DNA of 64,000 bases from Flavobacteriales bacterium. GTDB taxonomy: Bacteria > Bacteroidota > Bacteroidia > JANQJC01. Both the position numbers and the translations under genes were made by a program. Positions 9,023-18,584 of this stretch are shown piece by piece. The stretch covers positions 44,309-108,308 of the forward strand of contig JANQJC010000087.1 in NCBI GenBank assembly GCA_028281825.1. The letters are read 5' to 3'. Positions within the stretch are counted from its first letter, which is position 1. Each line of letters opens with the position of its first letter. Under the pieces are notes generated by a model, which was not told where the DNA came from, ran no database searches, and saw only the letters and a program-made list of their open reading frames with translations.

Positions 9023-11512
9023 TTATTCTTGATAATAAACTCGCTTAACTCGTCTTGAGACACTGGTAAGTACTTCATAGGGTATGGTTTCCATTACTTT
9101 GGCAAACTCATCGATTGGATACTCATTGCCAAATACAATCACTTCATCACCTTCTTTGCAATGTATATTAGTGATATCAATCATGCACATATCCATACAA
9201 ACATTGCCCACAATCGGTGCCTCTTGGCCAGCAACTATCAATTTGCCTTTTCTGTTGCCATGCTTTCTGCTTAGTCCATCCGCATATCCAATCGGAATAG
9301 TGGCTATAGTTAGGTCTTTTTGTGCAATCTCGGCTCTATTATAACCTATGCTTTCACCCGCTGGTATTTGATTAATCTGCGAAATGGAGCTTTTTAGTGT
9401 GCTCACATTCATCAATTTATGTTGCTCACTTTCATTAACTCCAATACCGTATAAGCCTATACCAAGCCGTACCATATCAAATTGCGCATCTGGAAAGCGA
9501 CTAATACCAGCAGAATTAAGAATATGACGTAATATTTTGTAGTTAAAGAATGAAGTAATTTGCTCACTCATCTGCCTAAACAGCTGGATTTGTTGTCTAC
9601 TAAAGCTATCAAACTCTGGAGCATCACTGGCAGCCAAGTGAGAAAAAACAGAACGAATTGAAAGATTCTGATTGTTTTTTATTCTAATCATTAACTCATT
9701 CAACTCATTTTTTTGAAAACCAAGCCTGTGCATACCTGTATCCAGTTTGATATGAATCGGAAATGGTTTTTCTAGACTGGCGGTATTTCTTTTCACAGCT
9801 TCAGCAAACAACTCAAAAACCCGCATATTAAAAATCTCTGGCTCAAGGTTGTAATGTATCATTGAGTCATAGCTTTGCACTTCTGGGTTCATTACCATGA
9901 TTGGCACCGTAATGCCTGATTTCCGTAACTCTATACCTTCGTCAGCATAGGCTACAGCTAAATAGTCAATCCTCTGAAACTGCAAAACATTAGCTATTTC
10001 ATGACTGCCACTACCGTATGAAAAGGCTTTAACCATTCCCATTACCTTAGTGGTTGGTAATAATTGTGATTTGTAGTAGTTAAGATTATTCACTAATGCG
10101 TTTAGGTCAATTTCAAGGACTGTTTCATGGGTTTTCTGTTGTAATACCTTGTTGATGTCCTCAAAGCCAAACATACGGGCACCTTTTAACAGGATAACCT
10201 CATTATTGAAAATGGAATGGTCATATTTTTCAAGAAAATCTTGCGTGGAGTTGTAAAAACTTTTGTCTATCCTGAACTTCTCTGCCTGGCTTGATATGGC
10301 TTCTCCAATTCCTATTAACCGATCTACCTTCTTTTTTTGGAGCAGTTCTGCCACTTCGGTATAGAGGCTTTCCACATCCTTACCACTCTGCAATATATCA
10401 GAAAGAATAATGGTTTTTTTTGGATGTTGTTTCTGCTGTTCCAGAAAGTCAAGGGCAATTTGTAATGAACCAAGATCTGAGTTATAGCTATCGTTGATTA
10501 CAGAGCAATGGTTAATACCTTCTTTTAACTCCAATCGCATAGCAACAGGACTTAAAAATTTTATTCTTTCAGCAATTTTCTCGTTTTCATACCCCAGATG
10601 CAACATTACCAACCAGCAATTGATGGCATTTTCAATAGAGGCTTCATCAGTAAAAGGAATAACTATTCTTATAAAGGTGTTCTTACAAACCCCTTGTATT
10701 TCAGTTTCATGTGCACCCTTAGTTATGCGCCCTATTTGCAAATCAGCACGGGTTTTCTTTGACCATGTAATGAATTTAGTGTTTTTAAGATTATTTGACT
10801 GTCTTATTGCTTCATCTAGTACAAGGTAGTCTCGGCAATACAAAAGGTACTCGGTATGTACAAAGAGCTTAAGTTTTTCTTTCGCTTTCTGTTGGTGGTT
10901 GTCAAAGTTTTCGTCGTGGGGGAGGCCGAGATTGGTAAACAAGCCGATGGTTGGTTTGATGACTTTTTCCAAGTTAAACATTTCATCGGGCTTTGATATA
11001 CCTGCTTCAAAAATGGCCAATTCATGGTTCGAATTCATTTGCCATACTGATAGGGGAACACCCACCTGAGAATTGAAGCTTTTCGGGCTTCTTACAATGT
11101 TCTTATCTTCACGCAAGAGTTGATACAGCCACTCTTTTGTTATGGTTTTACCATTGCTACCTGTGATACCAATTACCGGTGCCTGAAATTTAGCCCTGTG
11201 CTTAGCGGATAACAATTGCAAGGCCGCCAATGTATCTTCAACAAGAATAAAATTACCTTTTTCAAGTAGAGCGCTATTTTCAGGCTTTTGTGAGACGATA
11301 AAGCTGGTGACACCGCTATTCAGCAATTCTTCAATATAAATATGTCCATCATGGCGTTCACCCTTAATGGCAAAGAAGATTACATGTTCAGTACCACTTA
11401 ACTTGCGGCTATCAATAAGAAGGGTTTTAATAATGGTTTGGCCATTTCCAGCGATTGTAGTCCCTCCAATCGCTGAAGCGATATCGTCTATTGTATATTG
11501 TCCTGTGCTCAT
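9023..11512 (-). CDS. Bifunctional MurF / alanine racemase fusion
   Basis: 829-residue cytoplasmic fusion for cell-wall precursor synthesis. The N-terminal half (about 1-455) is UDP-MurNAc-tripeptide:D-Ala-D-Ala ligase (MurF), with the ATP loop GSNGKT at 118-123 and the Mur ligase middle and C-terminal domains. The C-terminal half (about 460-829) is alanine racemase. Its PLP lysine is K495 in MVKAFSYGSG, and the opposite-face tyrosine lies in SIGYNRAE. One chain therefore makes the D-alanine and adds the dipeptide made from it. This fusion is characteristic of Bacteroidota (established), so both names apply and no single symbol is given. It begins only 6 bases after the thymidine kinase stop, so the two are likely co-transcribed. 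Confidence 0.96.
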   Translation of the reverse strand: MSTGQYTIDDIASAIGGTTIAGNGQTIIKTLLIDSRKLSGTEHVIFFAIKGERHDGHIYIEELLNSGVTSFIVSQKPENSALLEKGNFILVEDTLAALQLLSAKHRAKFQAPVIGITGSNGKTITKEWLYQLLREDKNIVRSPKSFNSQVGVPLSVWQMNSNHELAIFEAGISKPDEMFNLEKVIKPTIGLFTNLGLPHDENFDNHQQKAKEKLKLFVHTEYLLYCRDYLVLDEAIRQSNNLKNTKFITWSKKTRADLQIGRITKGAHETEIQGVCKNTFIRIVIPFTDEASIENAINCWLVMLHLGYENEKIAERIKFLSPVAMRLELKEGINHCSVINDSYNSDLGSLQIALDFLEQQKQHPKKTIILSDILQSGKDVESLYTEVAELLQKKKVDRLIGIGEAISSQAEKFRIDKSFYNSTQDFLEKYDHSIFNNEVILLKGARMFGFEDINKVLQQKTHETVLEIDLNALVNNLNYYKSQLLPTTKVMGMVKAFSYGSGSHEIANVLQFQRIDYLAVAYADEGIELRKSGITVPIMVMNPEVQSYDSMIHYNLEPEIFNMRVFELFAEAVKRNTASLEKPFPIHIKLDTGMHRLGFQKNELNELMIRIKNNQNLSIRSVFSHLAASDAPEFDSFSRQQIQLFRQMSEQITSFFNYKILRHILNSAGISRFPDAQFDMVRLGIGLYGIGVNESEQHKLMNVSTLKSSISQINQIPAGESIGYNRAEIAQKDLTIATIPIGYADGLSRKHGNRKGKLIVAGQEAPIVGNVCMDMCMIDITNIHCKEGDEVIVFGNEYPIDEFAKVMETIPYEVLTSVSRRVKRVYYQE

Positions 11513-11518
11513 ACTCCC

Positions 11519-12094
11519 CTATCCTTGCATTTCATTAAAACAGCTTCTACAAAGTGGCTCATATTCTGATGTTTCACCCAGCAAAACAAGTGATTCTCCT
11601 TCAGCCAGGCGGTGAGAGTGATTGGCCAAGTTACCACACTTCACACATATGGCATGTACTTTGGTGACGTATTCCGCAATTGCCAAAAGAGCTGGGACAG
11701 GCCCAAATGGCTTGCCTTTAAAGTCCATATCAAGGCCAGCTACTATTACCCGTATGCCCTTATTGGCTAGTTGGTTACACACATTAGGTAACTCACTATC
11801 AAAAAATTGGGCTTCGTCAATACCTACTACATCTATATCGTTTGCCAATATTAAAATATTGGATGATGCAGGCACAGGAGTTGACATTATTTCATTGGAG
11901 TCATGAGAAACCACTTTTTCCTCGTCATATCTTCTATCTACATCAGGCTTAAAAATTTCAATCTTTTGCTTGGCAAGTTGGGCTCTCTTAAGCCTGCGTA
12001 TCAACTCCTCTGTTTTTCCTGAAAACATGGAGCCACAAATAACCTCAATCCAACCCCGCCTTCGGGAATAATCTACCGGGTCTTCTATAAACAT
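11519..12094 (-). CDS. tdk: Thymidine kinase
   Basis: 191-residue type II thymidine kinase that phosphorylates thymidine with ATP in the pyrimidine salvage pathway. Seen directly: P-loop GSMFSGKT at residues 21-28, the Walker B/catalytic segment DEAQFF at 93-98 with the general-base glutamate at 94, and a zinc ribbon formed by C150, C153, C182 and C185. The lasso-loop region before the C-terminus is also present. Length and all motifs are normal for the bacterial enzyme. It is the first gene of a minus-strand pair with MurF-Alr. The 165 bases upstream separate it from a divergent gene and should carry promoters for both. On the minus strand an octamer TAGTTTTG (12212-12219) fits the -7 consensus, but I see no well-spaced -33 partner. 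Confidence 0.96.
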   Translation of the reverse strand: MFIEDPVDYSRRRGWIEVICGSMFSGKTEELIRRLKRAQLAKQKIEIFKPDVDRRYDEEKVVSHDSNEIMSTPVPASSNILILANDIDVVGIDEAQFFDSELPNVCNQLANKGIRVIVAGLDMDFKGKPFGPVPALLAIAEYVTKVHAICVKCGNLANHSHRLAEGESLVLLGETSEYEPLCRSCFNEMQG

Positions 12095-12259
12095 ATGGCT
12101 CCTTCGATACTAAATATTTAAATTCGTCGAAACTTGAGGTCATAAAAGCCACCAAATACTTTTTGATTGTTTAATCGAAAAGATTTAACATGATTGTAAC
12201 AGTGACAAATACAAAACTACGCAAATTTGCGTTTCAAGAATTGAGGGAAAACACAACCA

Positions 12260-12895
12260 ATGAAAAGAGAAGAGATAGCAAAAGCACTTGAAAAGCTACA
12301 CCAAAAGGTAAGTTCAAGCCAAAACCCATCTAAGCTGGAAATTGATATTTTGAAAGATGATGTCAAGGAACTGTATAATAAGGTGCTAGAATGGGAGAAA
12401 GACAATCAACCTGTTGAGGCTGCCCAATCTGCAGAAATGCACGTAGTACAGCCAGAGGAAGTAGAGCAGCAGGAGCCTCCAGTAACTGTAAAAGAGCCTA
12501 AGCAGGCGGTTGATGAACCTACCACCCCACCAATTGCTGTGGAACCTGTGCTAGAAGAGTCAGAAAAAACGCCCGAACAGATTGATAAAAAAGAAACTTC
12601 TGTTGCTGACAAAATGGAAACAAAGGAGGACAATAGCCTTGCTGGTAAATGGAACAAAAATCCTATCAGTGACTTGAAAAGTGCCATTGGCTTGAATGAT
12701 AAGTTTTCTTTTATTCATTCTTTATTTGATGGCAAGGTGGATAATTATAATGAAGCGATTGAGAAATTAAATACCTCTGATGGCAAAGAAGCTGCAACAC
12801 AGTATCTTAATTTTTTAAGCAGTGAATACTCATGGAATATTGAAAGTGAGGAGTATCTAAAATTAAAGGATTTTATAAGTAGAAGATTCACTTAG
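12260..12895 (+). CDS. Conserved hypothetical protein with acidic linker
   Basis: 211 residues with no signal peptide and no membrane helix. Three parts are visible. The first is a helical N-terminus (1-50) starting MKREEIAKALEKLHQK. The second is a Pro/Glu/Thr-rich low-complexity linker (about 52-125). The third is a C-terminal helical domain (about 135-211) with ISDLKSAIGLNDKFSFIHSL and SEYSWNIESEEYLKLKDFI. The C-terminal domain resembles a conserved Bacteroidota segment of unknown function that I recall but cannot name. Two helical ends joined by a flexible acidic linker suggest a cytoplasmic scaffold or adaptor (inference). It diverges from thymidine kinase and ends before a strong terminator, so it is probably a single-gene unit. 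Confidence 0.75.
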   Translation: MKREEIAKALEKLHQKVSSSQNPSKLEIDILKDDVKELYNKVLEWEKDNQPVEAAQSAEMHVVQPEEVEQQEPPVTVKEPKQAVDEPTTPPIAVEPVLEESEKTPEQIDKKETSVADKMETKEDNSLAGKWNKNPISDLKSAIGLNDKFSFIHSLFDGKVDNYNEAIEKLNTSDGKEAATQYLNFLSSEYSWNIESEEYLKLKDFISRRFT

Positions 12896-12916
12896 AAGAA
12901 TGTAAAAAGAGATGAT

Positions 12917-12950
12917 AGCCCCATTGATAAACCACCAATGGGGCTTTTTT
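12917..12950 (+). terminator. Intrinsic terminator
   Basis: A perfect 10-bp stem (AGCCCCATTG / CAATGGGGCT) with a 9-base loop, followed by six Ts. It lies 22 bases after the stop of the hypothetical gene. Confidence 0.92.
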
Positions 12951-13035
12951 ATGCCCAAGCCTATTTGTTATCAAATGATAATTTTTAGCTGAAATCGTCA
13001 TCATAGTTTTGCTTTGAAACCAAATCCTCAAAACC

Positions 13036-16000
13036 ATGAAGACAAATTTTTTAGTTTTTTTAAGTACGTTTATTTTGTGTACAACCTCTGTGTTTGCACA
13101 GGCACCAAAATCATTTAATTATCAAGGAGTAGCTCGCGATGCAAGCGGGCAAATTCTCGGCGATAAAAGCATCAACCTCAAAATAAGCATACTCTCAGAG
13201 GGTAATTTGAGCGAACCTGTATATATTGAAGAACATCAGGTTAAGACTAATAAACTTGGCCTTTTCTCTCTAAAAATAGGTCAGGGTCTGGCTCTTTTAG
13301 GTGATATGGAAGATATTGAATGGGGTTCATCCGCTCATTATGTTTCAACTGAAATGGATGTGGATAATAATGGGCACTTTGCCTTAATGGGAACTGCGCC
13401 CCTGTTATCAGTACCTTATGCCTTGTATGCTGAGAAGGCAGGCTCTTCAGGAGATGAGTATCGCAGTATTGACTTTAGTGGAGCCTTTGGACAAACCATC
13501 CGCCATAACGGCAATGATTGGGAGGCATCTTCGAATATTTACAACACAAGCAATAATGTAGGTGTTGGAACTACCAGCCCATCAGAAAAACTGGATGTAA
13601 ATGGCAACATTAAGATTGGTGCAACCAACCAAATCGTGATAGGAAACAATCGTGGTCTTGCGGTGGACGCCAGTAGAAACATCATGCAGGGTAACCAGAC
13701 TGGTTTTTCACTTACCAGTGGCTCAAACAACAACTTTATGGGCCACCAGGCAGGCAAAGCTAATACCAGCGGAAACAATAATAGTTTTATCGGTTATCAA
13801 TCAGGTCTTGCGAATACTACTGGTAGTGCCAATAGTTTCTATGGCTATAAAGCCGGTGGCTTGAACACTACAGGTAGTAATAACTTTTATAGCGGTTTGC
13901 AAGCTGGTTATGGCTCAACAACTGGTATCAATAATATCGCCATTGGTACTAAAGCAGGTTTTAGTATTGGTGGTGCTAATGATAACACTTTTGTTGGTCG
14001 TGAAGCAGGATTGAATACTACTAATAACAGAAACACATTTATTGGTAAGAGTGCTGGTGATGCGAATACTTCAGGGGCTGAAAATACCTACATAGGATAT
14101 AATAGTGACGGTGCGGATACACTAGTAAATGCCACAGCTATTGGTGCAAATGCCACTGTAAACACAAGTAACAGCCTAGTGCTAGGTAATAATGCCAATG
14201 TGGGAATTGGTAGTAGCTCTCCTGTAACTAGATTGGATGTAACAGGCAACATTCGCATGGTAGATGGCAACCAGCAGGCTGGGTTTATACTTACATCTGA
14301 TACAGGTGGCATCATGTCTTGGACTAATCCTCTTAGCCTTCAAAACTCAGCGTGGATTGCTATGAATACCAGCGTTCGCACTAATCCAACATTAGTTGAT
14401 CCTGATTATGATTTTGTATTTGGGTCAACTCATTTAGATTATAATGGTGATACCACCTATGCTGAGCGATTCTTTTTTGACAAAAGCAAGGGGGCATTTA
14501 GAGCAGGTGCTGCTATTGGCACTCAATGGGATGATACTTTAAGGGGTGATAACTCTATAGCACTGGGCTTTGATGTAACTGGTTCAGGAGATTACAGTGT
14601 AGCAATAGGTGACCGTTCGCGCGGAACAGCAGAAGGAGCTATGGCATTAGGGCACCAGGCTTACTCAAATGGAGCCTACAGCTATACTTTTGGTAATGAT
14701 GTGCAGGCTTGGGCTGATAGTGCTTTTGCAATTGGTACCAGAAATAAGGCTTTTGGAAGAAACAGTTTCGCAATAGGTGTGGGAGTACGTGCTAATGCGA
14801 AGAACAGTGTGGCAGTGGGCTTTGATGCGCAGGCCGATTCTTCAGGTTCTATTTCATTGGGTGATGGAACGGTTTCAAGTGGTATCAATAGTTTGGTAAT
14901 GGGTTTTAGCTCGGCTGCGTCAGAAGAAAATAGTATAGCTATTGGGCGTGAGAGTTTTGCTACTGCGCAAAGTAGCATTGCTTTTGGAGATGCCACTCTG
15001 GCGAGTGGATATAAATCTTTCGCAACTGGCTTTGCTTCAGAAGCACGTGGTGACCATTCAACAGTATTAGGGAACGATGCTATTGCTGAGGGAGATAGTG
15101 CTATAGCAGTGGGACACAGTGTATCAACAGATGGTAGGGGAGCCGTAGCTTTAGGTTCATATTTATTGGCACCATCTGCTTACGAAACTGTATTAGGTCG
15201 ATTCAATACCTTCTATATTGCAGGCAATGATACTATATGGCAAGCGGGGGATAGACTATTAACTGTTGGCAATGGGACATCAGAAAGTTCACGCTCTGAT
15301 GCAATGGTAATATTGAAAAATGGCAGAATGGGTATTGGTACCAGCAGCCCTTCAGCTAATGTTGAAATAAGCTCTGGTAATACTCCTACTATCAGGCTTG
15401 ACCAAGATGGAACGGGTTTTCCTGCACAAAAATGGGAAATGGGCGGTAACGAAGTGGGGTTTTACATAAAGGACGTAACAAACTTTCATAGCCTGCCATT
15501 TAGGGTGTTTACTGAAGCTCCCTCAAACTCTCTTCTGGTTGCTGGAAGCGGTAATGTGGGTATTGGAACCAATGATCCAATTGGCAAACTTCATGTAGTT
15601 GGCTCTATCCGTATGGTTGATGGCAATCAAGCCACCGGGCGTATTCCTGTGTCGAGCGCAAGTGGAGTTATGACATGGACTGACCCAAGCACCATTACAA
15701 CCACAGATGATGGAGATTGGGAGTTTAATGGAAATCATCTATATAATGGTAATAGTGGCAACGTAGGTATTGGTACTTCAAGCCCAACGGGCAATTTGGA
15801 AGTAAGCTCTAATGATAACCCATCTATCAGGCTTGACCAAGATGGAACAGGTTTCCCTGCGCAGAAATGGGAAATGAGTGGAAATGAGGTTTACTTCAAT
15901 ATCAGAGACGTTACCAATGGAAATAAGATACCCTTTAGGTTGCATACCAATGCAGCAACCAACACGCTAGTTGTAACTGAAGCGGGCAATATTGGAGTAG

Positions 16001-17634
16001 GTTCCACTGCAGCCTCTGCCAAGCTAGATGTTTCGGGGGCTATAAGAATGCAAGATGGCAATGAGGCCGCAGGATACATTCCTGTGAGTGATGCTAGCGG
16101 TGTGATGACCTGGACTGACCCAAGCACTATAACAGATGGAGACTGGACAGTTAGTGGTAGTGACCTTTATTCAGCGGTGGCTGGTAATGTGGGCATAGGT
16201 ACAATATCGCCCGAAGCAAGATTGCATACGTATTCAGACACTCTTGGTGAAGCTAGTGGCATTAAGATTACTCAAGGGGTAAGTAATTCTGTTATCTATC
16301 AAAACTCCAACAGTGACCTTATACTGAGAAAATCTAACCAAACAGATCAACTAGTATTGGATAGTGGAGGCAACATAGGTATTGGAACCAGCTCACCTAC
16401 TGGTAAACTACATATTTTTAGTTCTACCAATCCATTTGTAAAAATTGGTTCAGATGCAGGTTCTACGCTATACCTGGATAGAGGTGCCGTAAGTAATGAG
16501 GCTTCCCTTACGTTTCAAACAGCTGGTGTAGATAAATGGGCAGTAGGTATGGATAATCTGCCTGCGGCTAACCAAACAGATTTTACCATTAAAACAACCA
16601 ATAATAGCGATGCCGAATTTGTGATAAAAGAAAGTGGTCATATAGGTATCGCAACTATTGCTCCTGCTACTACCCTGGACGTAAATGGAACTGTTTCAAT
16701 GTCTAATCTTGCTGTGCATGACCAAGCAGCAGGCTCAAATGTTATTCAGTTTCAGGGAACTGCAGATACAGATACCTGGATTAATTTCAGGAGGGGTGGT
16801 GGTGCTCCTACTGGTAGGTCAGGTGCTATGTTTTCATCTTTTGGTAGCGCACATTATTTCATGCACCATAATGGAAGCAATCTAATTATTGCCCATTCCA
16901 CTGAAGTTTCAGAAACTCCTGATGTTGATAATGCCACTGCACTTTTTGCACTTAAAGCAGATGGTAACTTAGGCTTGGGGTCAACCAACCCACAGCAAAA
17001 ACTAGATGTAACAGGTTCTATCAGGATGAACGATGGTAATCAGCAGGCTGGTTATACAATATACTCTGATGCTGATGGTAAAATGCAATGGATACCCCCG
17101 AGTATATTGGCAAATGGCAGGTGGACTATTAATGGTAATAACATTTATAGTGCTAATACTGGTAATGTGGGTATCAACTCGTCATCACCAACTGCAAAGT
17201 TGGAAGTAATAGGTACTGCCGCTAAAACTGGTGGCGGCTCTTGGGCGGTATCTTCTGATAGAAGATTGAAGAAAGATATTCAAACCTATAACCAGGGATT
17301 GGATAAGATATTGGCTATCAACCCTGTTACATTCCATTACAATGAGAAGTCTGGTTATGATACTGAGCCTGAATATGTAGGCGTGATAGCACAAGAGTTG
17401 CAAAAAGTGGCTCCTGATATGGTGAGCACTTTTGAGCAAAATGGGATGAAATACTTAAGAGTTGACAACTCAGCCATGACCTATATGTTGATTAATGCTG
17501 TGAAGGAACAACAGCAAATAATTGAAGAACAAAAAGTAGAAAACGAAAAGCTCCGCGAAGATTTAGAGTTGGAAAACCAGGCACTCAAAACGCGCTTGGA
17601 GGCACTTGAAAGATTGCTCACTTCACAAAAGTGA
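13036..17634 (+). CDS. Secreted fibre-like protein with YadA-type head repeats and C-terminal S74 chaperone
   Basis: 1532 residues with a signal peptide (MKTNFLVFLSTFILC...VFAQ). Order of parts: an N-terminal domain starting FNYQGVARDASG, common in Bacteroidota surface proteins; Gly/Asn/Ser-rich repeats such as NTSGNNNSFIGYQSG (about 220-365); YadA-like head repeats of the type NSIALGF / NSFAIG (about 505-735); and several modules made of NVGIGTSSPTGKLEVSS, IRMVDGNQ and ASGVMTWTDPST. The C-terminus is an intramolecular chaperone (Peptidase S74) starting SSDRRLKKDIQ, with the typical YVGVIAQELQKVAPDMV, followed by a coiled coil. In phage tail fibres this chaperone drives trimerisation and then cleaves itself off at the conserved Ser (established). 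The likely product is a trimeric surface fibre or adhesin. I see no T9SS sorting tail, so its export route is unclear. Confidence 0.85.
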   Translation: MKTNFLVFLSTFILCTTSVFAQAPKSFNYQGVARDASGQILGDKSINLKISILSEGNLSEPVYIEEHQVKTNKLGLFSLKIGQGLALLGDMEDIEWGSSAHYVSTEMDVDNNGHFALMGTAPLLSVPYALYAEKAGSSGDEYRSIDFSGAFGQTIRHNGNDWEASSNIYNTSNNVGVGTTSPSEKLDVNGNIKIGATNQIVIGNNRGLAVDASRNIMQGNQTGFSLTSGSNNNFMGHQAGKANTSGNNNSFIGYQSGLANTTGSANSFYGYKAGGLNTTGSNNFYSGLQAGYGSTTGINNIAIGTKAGFSIGGANDNTFVGREAGLNTTNNRNTFIGKSAGDANTSGAENTYIGYNSDGADTLVNATAIGANATVNTSNSLVLGNNANVGIGSSSPVTRLDVTGNIRMVDGNQQAGFILTSDTGGIMSWTNPLSLQNSAWIAMNTSVRTNPTLVDPDYDFVFGSTHLDYNGDTTYAERFFFDKSKGAFRAGAAIGTQWDDTLRGDNSIALGFDVTGSGDYSVAIGDRSRGTAEGAMALGHQAYSNGAYSYTFGNDVQAWADSAFAIGTRNKAFGRNSFAIGVGVRANAKNSVAVGFDAQADSSGSISLGDGTVSSGINSLVMGFSSAASEENSIAIGRESFATAQSSIAFGDATLASGYKSFATGFASEARGDHSTVLGNDAIAEGDSAIAVGHSVSTDGRGAVALGSYLLAPSAYETVLGRFNTFYIAGNDTIWQAGDRLLTVGNGTSESSRSDAMVILKNGRMGIGTSSPSANVEISSGNTPTIRLDQDGTGFPAQKWEMGGNEVGFYIKDVTNFHSLPFRVFTEAPSNSLLVAGSGNVGIGTNDPIGKLHVVGSIRMVDGNQATGRIPVSSASGVMTWTDPSTITTTDDGDWEFNGNHLYNGNSGNVGIGTSSPTGNLEVSSNDNPSIRLDQDGTGFPAQKWEMSGNEVYFNIRDVTNGNKIPFRLHTNAATNTLVVTEAGNIGVGSTAASAKLDVSGAIRMQDGNEAAGYIPVSDASGVMTWTDPSTITDGDWTVSGSDLYSAVAGNVGIGTISPEARLHTYSDTLGEASGIKITQGVSNSVIYQNSNSDLILRKSNQTDQLVLDSGGNIGIGTSSPTGKLHIFSSTNPFVKIGSDAGSTLYLDRGAVSNEASLTFQTAGVDKWAVGMDNLPAANQTDFTIKTTNNSDAEFVIKESGHIGIATIAPATTLDVNGTVSMSNLAVHDQAAGSNVIQFQGTADTDTWINFRRGGGAPTGRSGAMFSSFGSAHYFMHHNGSNLIIAHSTEVSETPDVDNATALFALKADGNLGLGSTNPQQKLDVTGSIRMNDGNQQAGYTIYSDADGKMQWIPPSILANGRWTINGNNIYSANTGNVGINSSSPTAKLEVIGTAAKTGGGSWAVSSDRRLKKDIQTYNQGLDKILAINPVTFHYNEKSGYDTEPEYVGVIAQELQKVAPDMVSTFEQNGMKYLRVDNSAMTYMLINAVKEQQQIIEEQKVENEKLREDLELENQALKTRLEALERLLTSQK
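14548..15240 (+). repeat. YadA-like head repeat tract inside the fibre gene
   Basis: About sixteen degenerate 14-16 residue units with alternating core SxAxG / N-S-I-A-I-G signatures (for example NSVAVGFDA, NSIAIGRES, SIAFGDA). They would stack as the left-handed parallel beta-roll known from trimeric autotransporter heads. DNA-level repetition is weak, so the units are old. Confidence 0.75.
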
Positions 17635-17684
17635 TAAAAGTCTGTTGGCTTTCTTTCTGAGGATAGATTGGTTTTGCCAACTTG

Positions 17685-17718
17685 GCCCCGCCGGTAGGAG
17701 GAACTGTGCGGGGCTTTT
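17685..17718 (+). terminator. Terminator between convergent genes
   Basis: A 7-bp G/C-only stem GCCCCGC / GCGGGGC with a 16-base loop, followed by TTTTATTCTTT. It lies about 50 bases after the fibre gene and touches the stop of the convergent minus-strand gene. Confidence 0.75.
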
Positions 17719-18580
17719 ATTCTTTATACCCTTTAGGAGTAATTTTTCCTTTGCTTGTCTGGGCTTCCTCGTTTTCTTTCTCACGACCGAATATAGTCTC
17801 AAATATTTGGCCTGCTAATTCAGAAAAGTTACCACTGATGATTTTGTTGATGTCTTTCACATCAGACGAAAAAGTAAAAGAGGCAATTCCGCCATCTACC
17901 AGCTTTGAGTTTTGGTCGTAAAAGGCGTAGTGTACGTTACAGTTTCTTTTAAAACCACCATAGGCAAAACCTGAGGCATTACTCATATCATTCTTTATCT
18001 CAAACTGGCTAATGAAAAGAAACAGGTCTGCTTCGTATTTTTCAGCCAGGTAGCGGATGGTTTCAGTCTTTTTTATTACAGGCATCATAAATTTACCCGT
18101 AATGTCTCCAGAGGCTCCTAATTGTCCTTTAGGGTTTTTCTTTTCCTTATTTGATGTTGTTTCAAAAAAGGAATTTTCCTTTTTATCATCGTCCTTTTTC
18201 GGAATATCTTCATACCTATACTTAACAGCTGAGAAAGCTTCGTAAAGGTCGGGTAGTATCAGTGTATCCCTGAAATTAAAGGCCAGGGCTTTATAGCGCA
18301 ATTTAGAGCCTGCAGAAAGGCTTATCATTAAGCCATCGCGAAAACGGGCCTTAATGGTATGGTGGTCTTTTACAGCGCTGCCTTGGGCAATATCCCTATC
18401 AGCATCAGATAAATACAATTTATCCTCAAAAGGGATAATAAGTACAGATTTATAAAGAGGAGTAAATTCTTTTTTTGATGGCTCACCTTTTACACCGTTA
18501 CCATTAAGAATAGTTTGATTAAAGCCTTGCAGGCTTAATAAGCTAAAGAGAAGCGCAACAGAAATTCTCAGGATAATCAC
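17717..18580 (-). CDS. Secreted protein of unknown function downstream of rseP
   Basis: 287 residues with a signal peptide (MIILRISVALLFSLLSLQGF) and no lipobox cysteine, so probably a soluble periplasmic or secreted protein. The mature part has a strand reading KSVLIIPFEDKLYLSDADRDI, then a Lys/Glu-rich insertion (KKDDDKKENSFFE...NKEKKNPKG) around residues 130-155, then ADLFLFISQFEIKNDMS. The pattern of a 'build a factor, then query an activity value' fold weakly recalls CsgG/LpoB-like periplasmic domains, but I would not name it so. Its start lies 4 bases after the RseP stop, making it the third gene of the dxr-rseP row. That ties it to envelope biology by context only. Confidence 0.7.
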   Translation of the reverse strand: MIILRISVALLFSLLSLQGFNQTILNGNGVKGEPSKKEFTPLYKSVLIIPFEDKLYLSDADRDIAQGSAVKDHHTIKARFRDGLMISLSAGSKLRYKALAFNFRDTLILPDLYEAFSAVKYRYEDIPKKDDDKKENSFFETTSNKEKKNPKGQLGASGDITGKFMMPVIKKTETIRYLAEKYEADLFLFISQFEIKNDMSNASGFAYGGFKRNCNVHYAFYDQNSKLVDGGIASFTFSSDVKDINKIISGNFSELAGQIFETIFGREKENEEAQTSKGKITPKGYKE

Positions 18581-18584
18581 TGTT

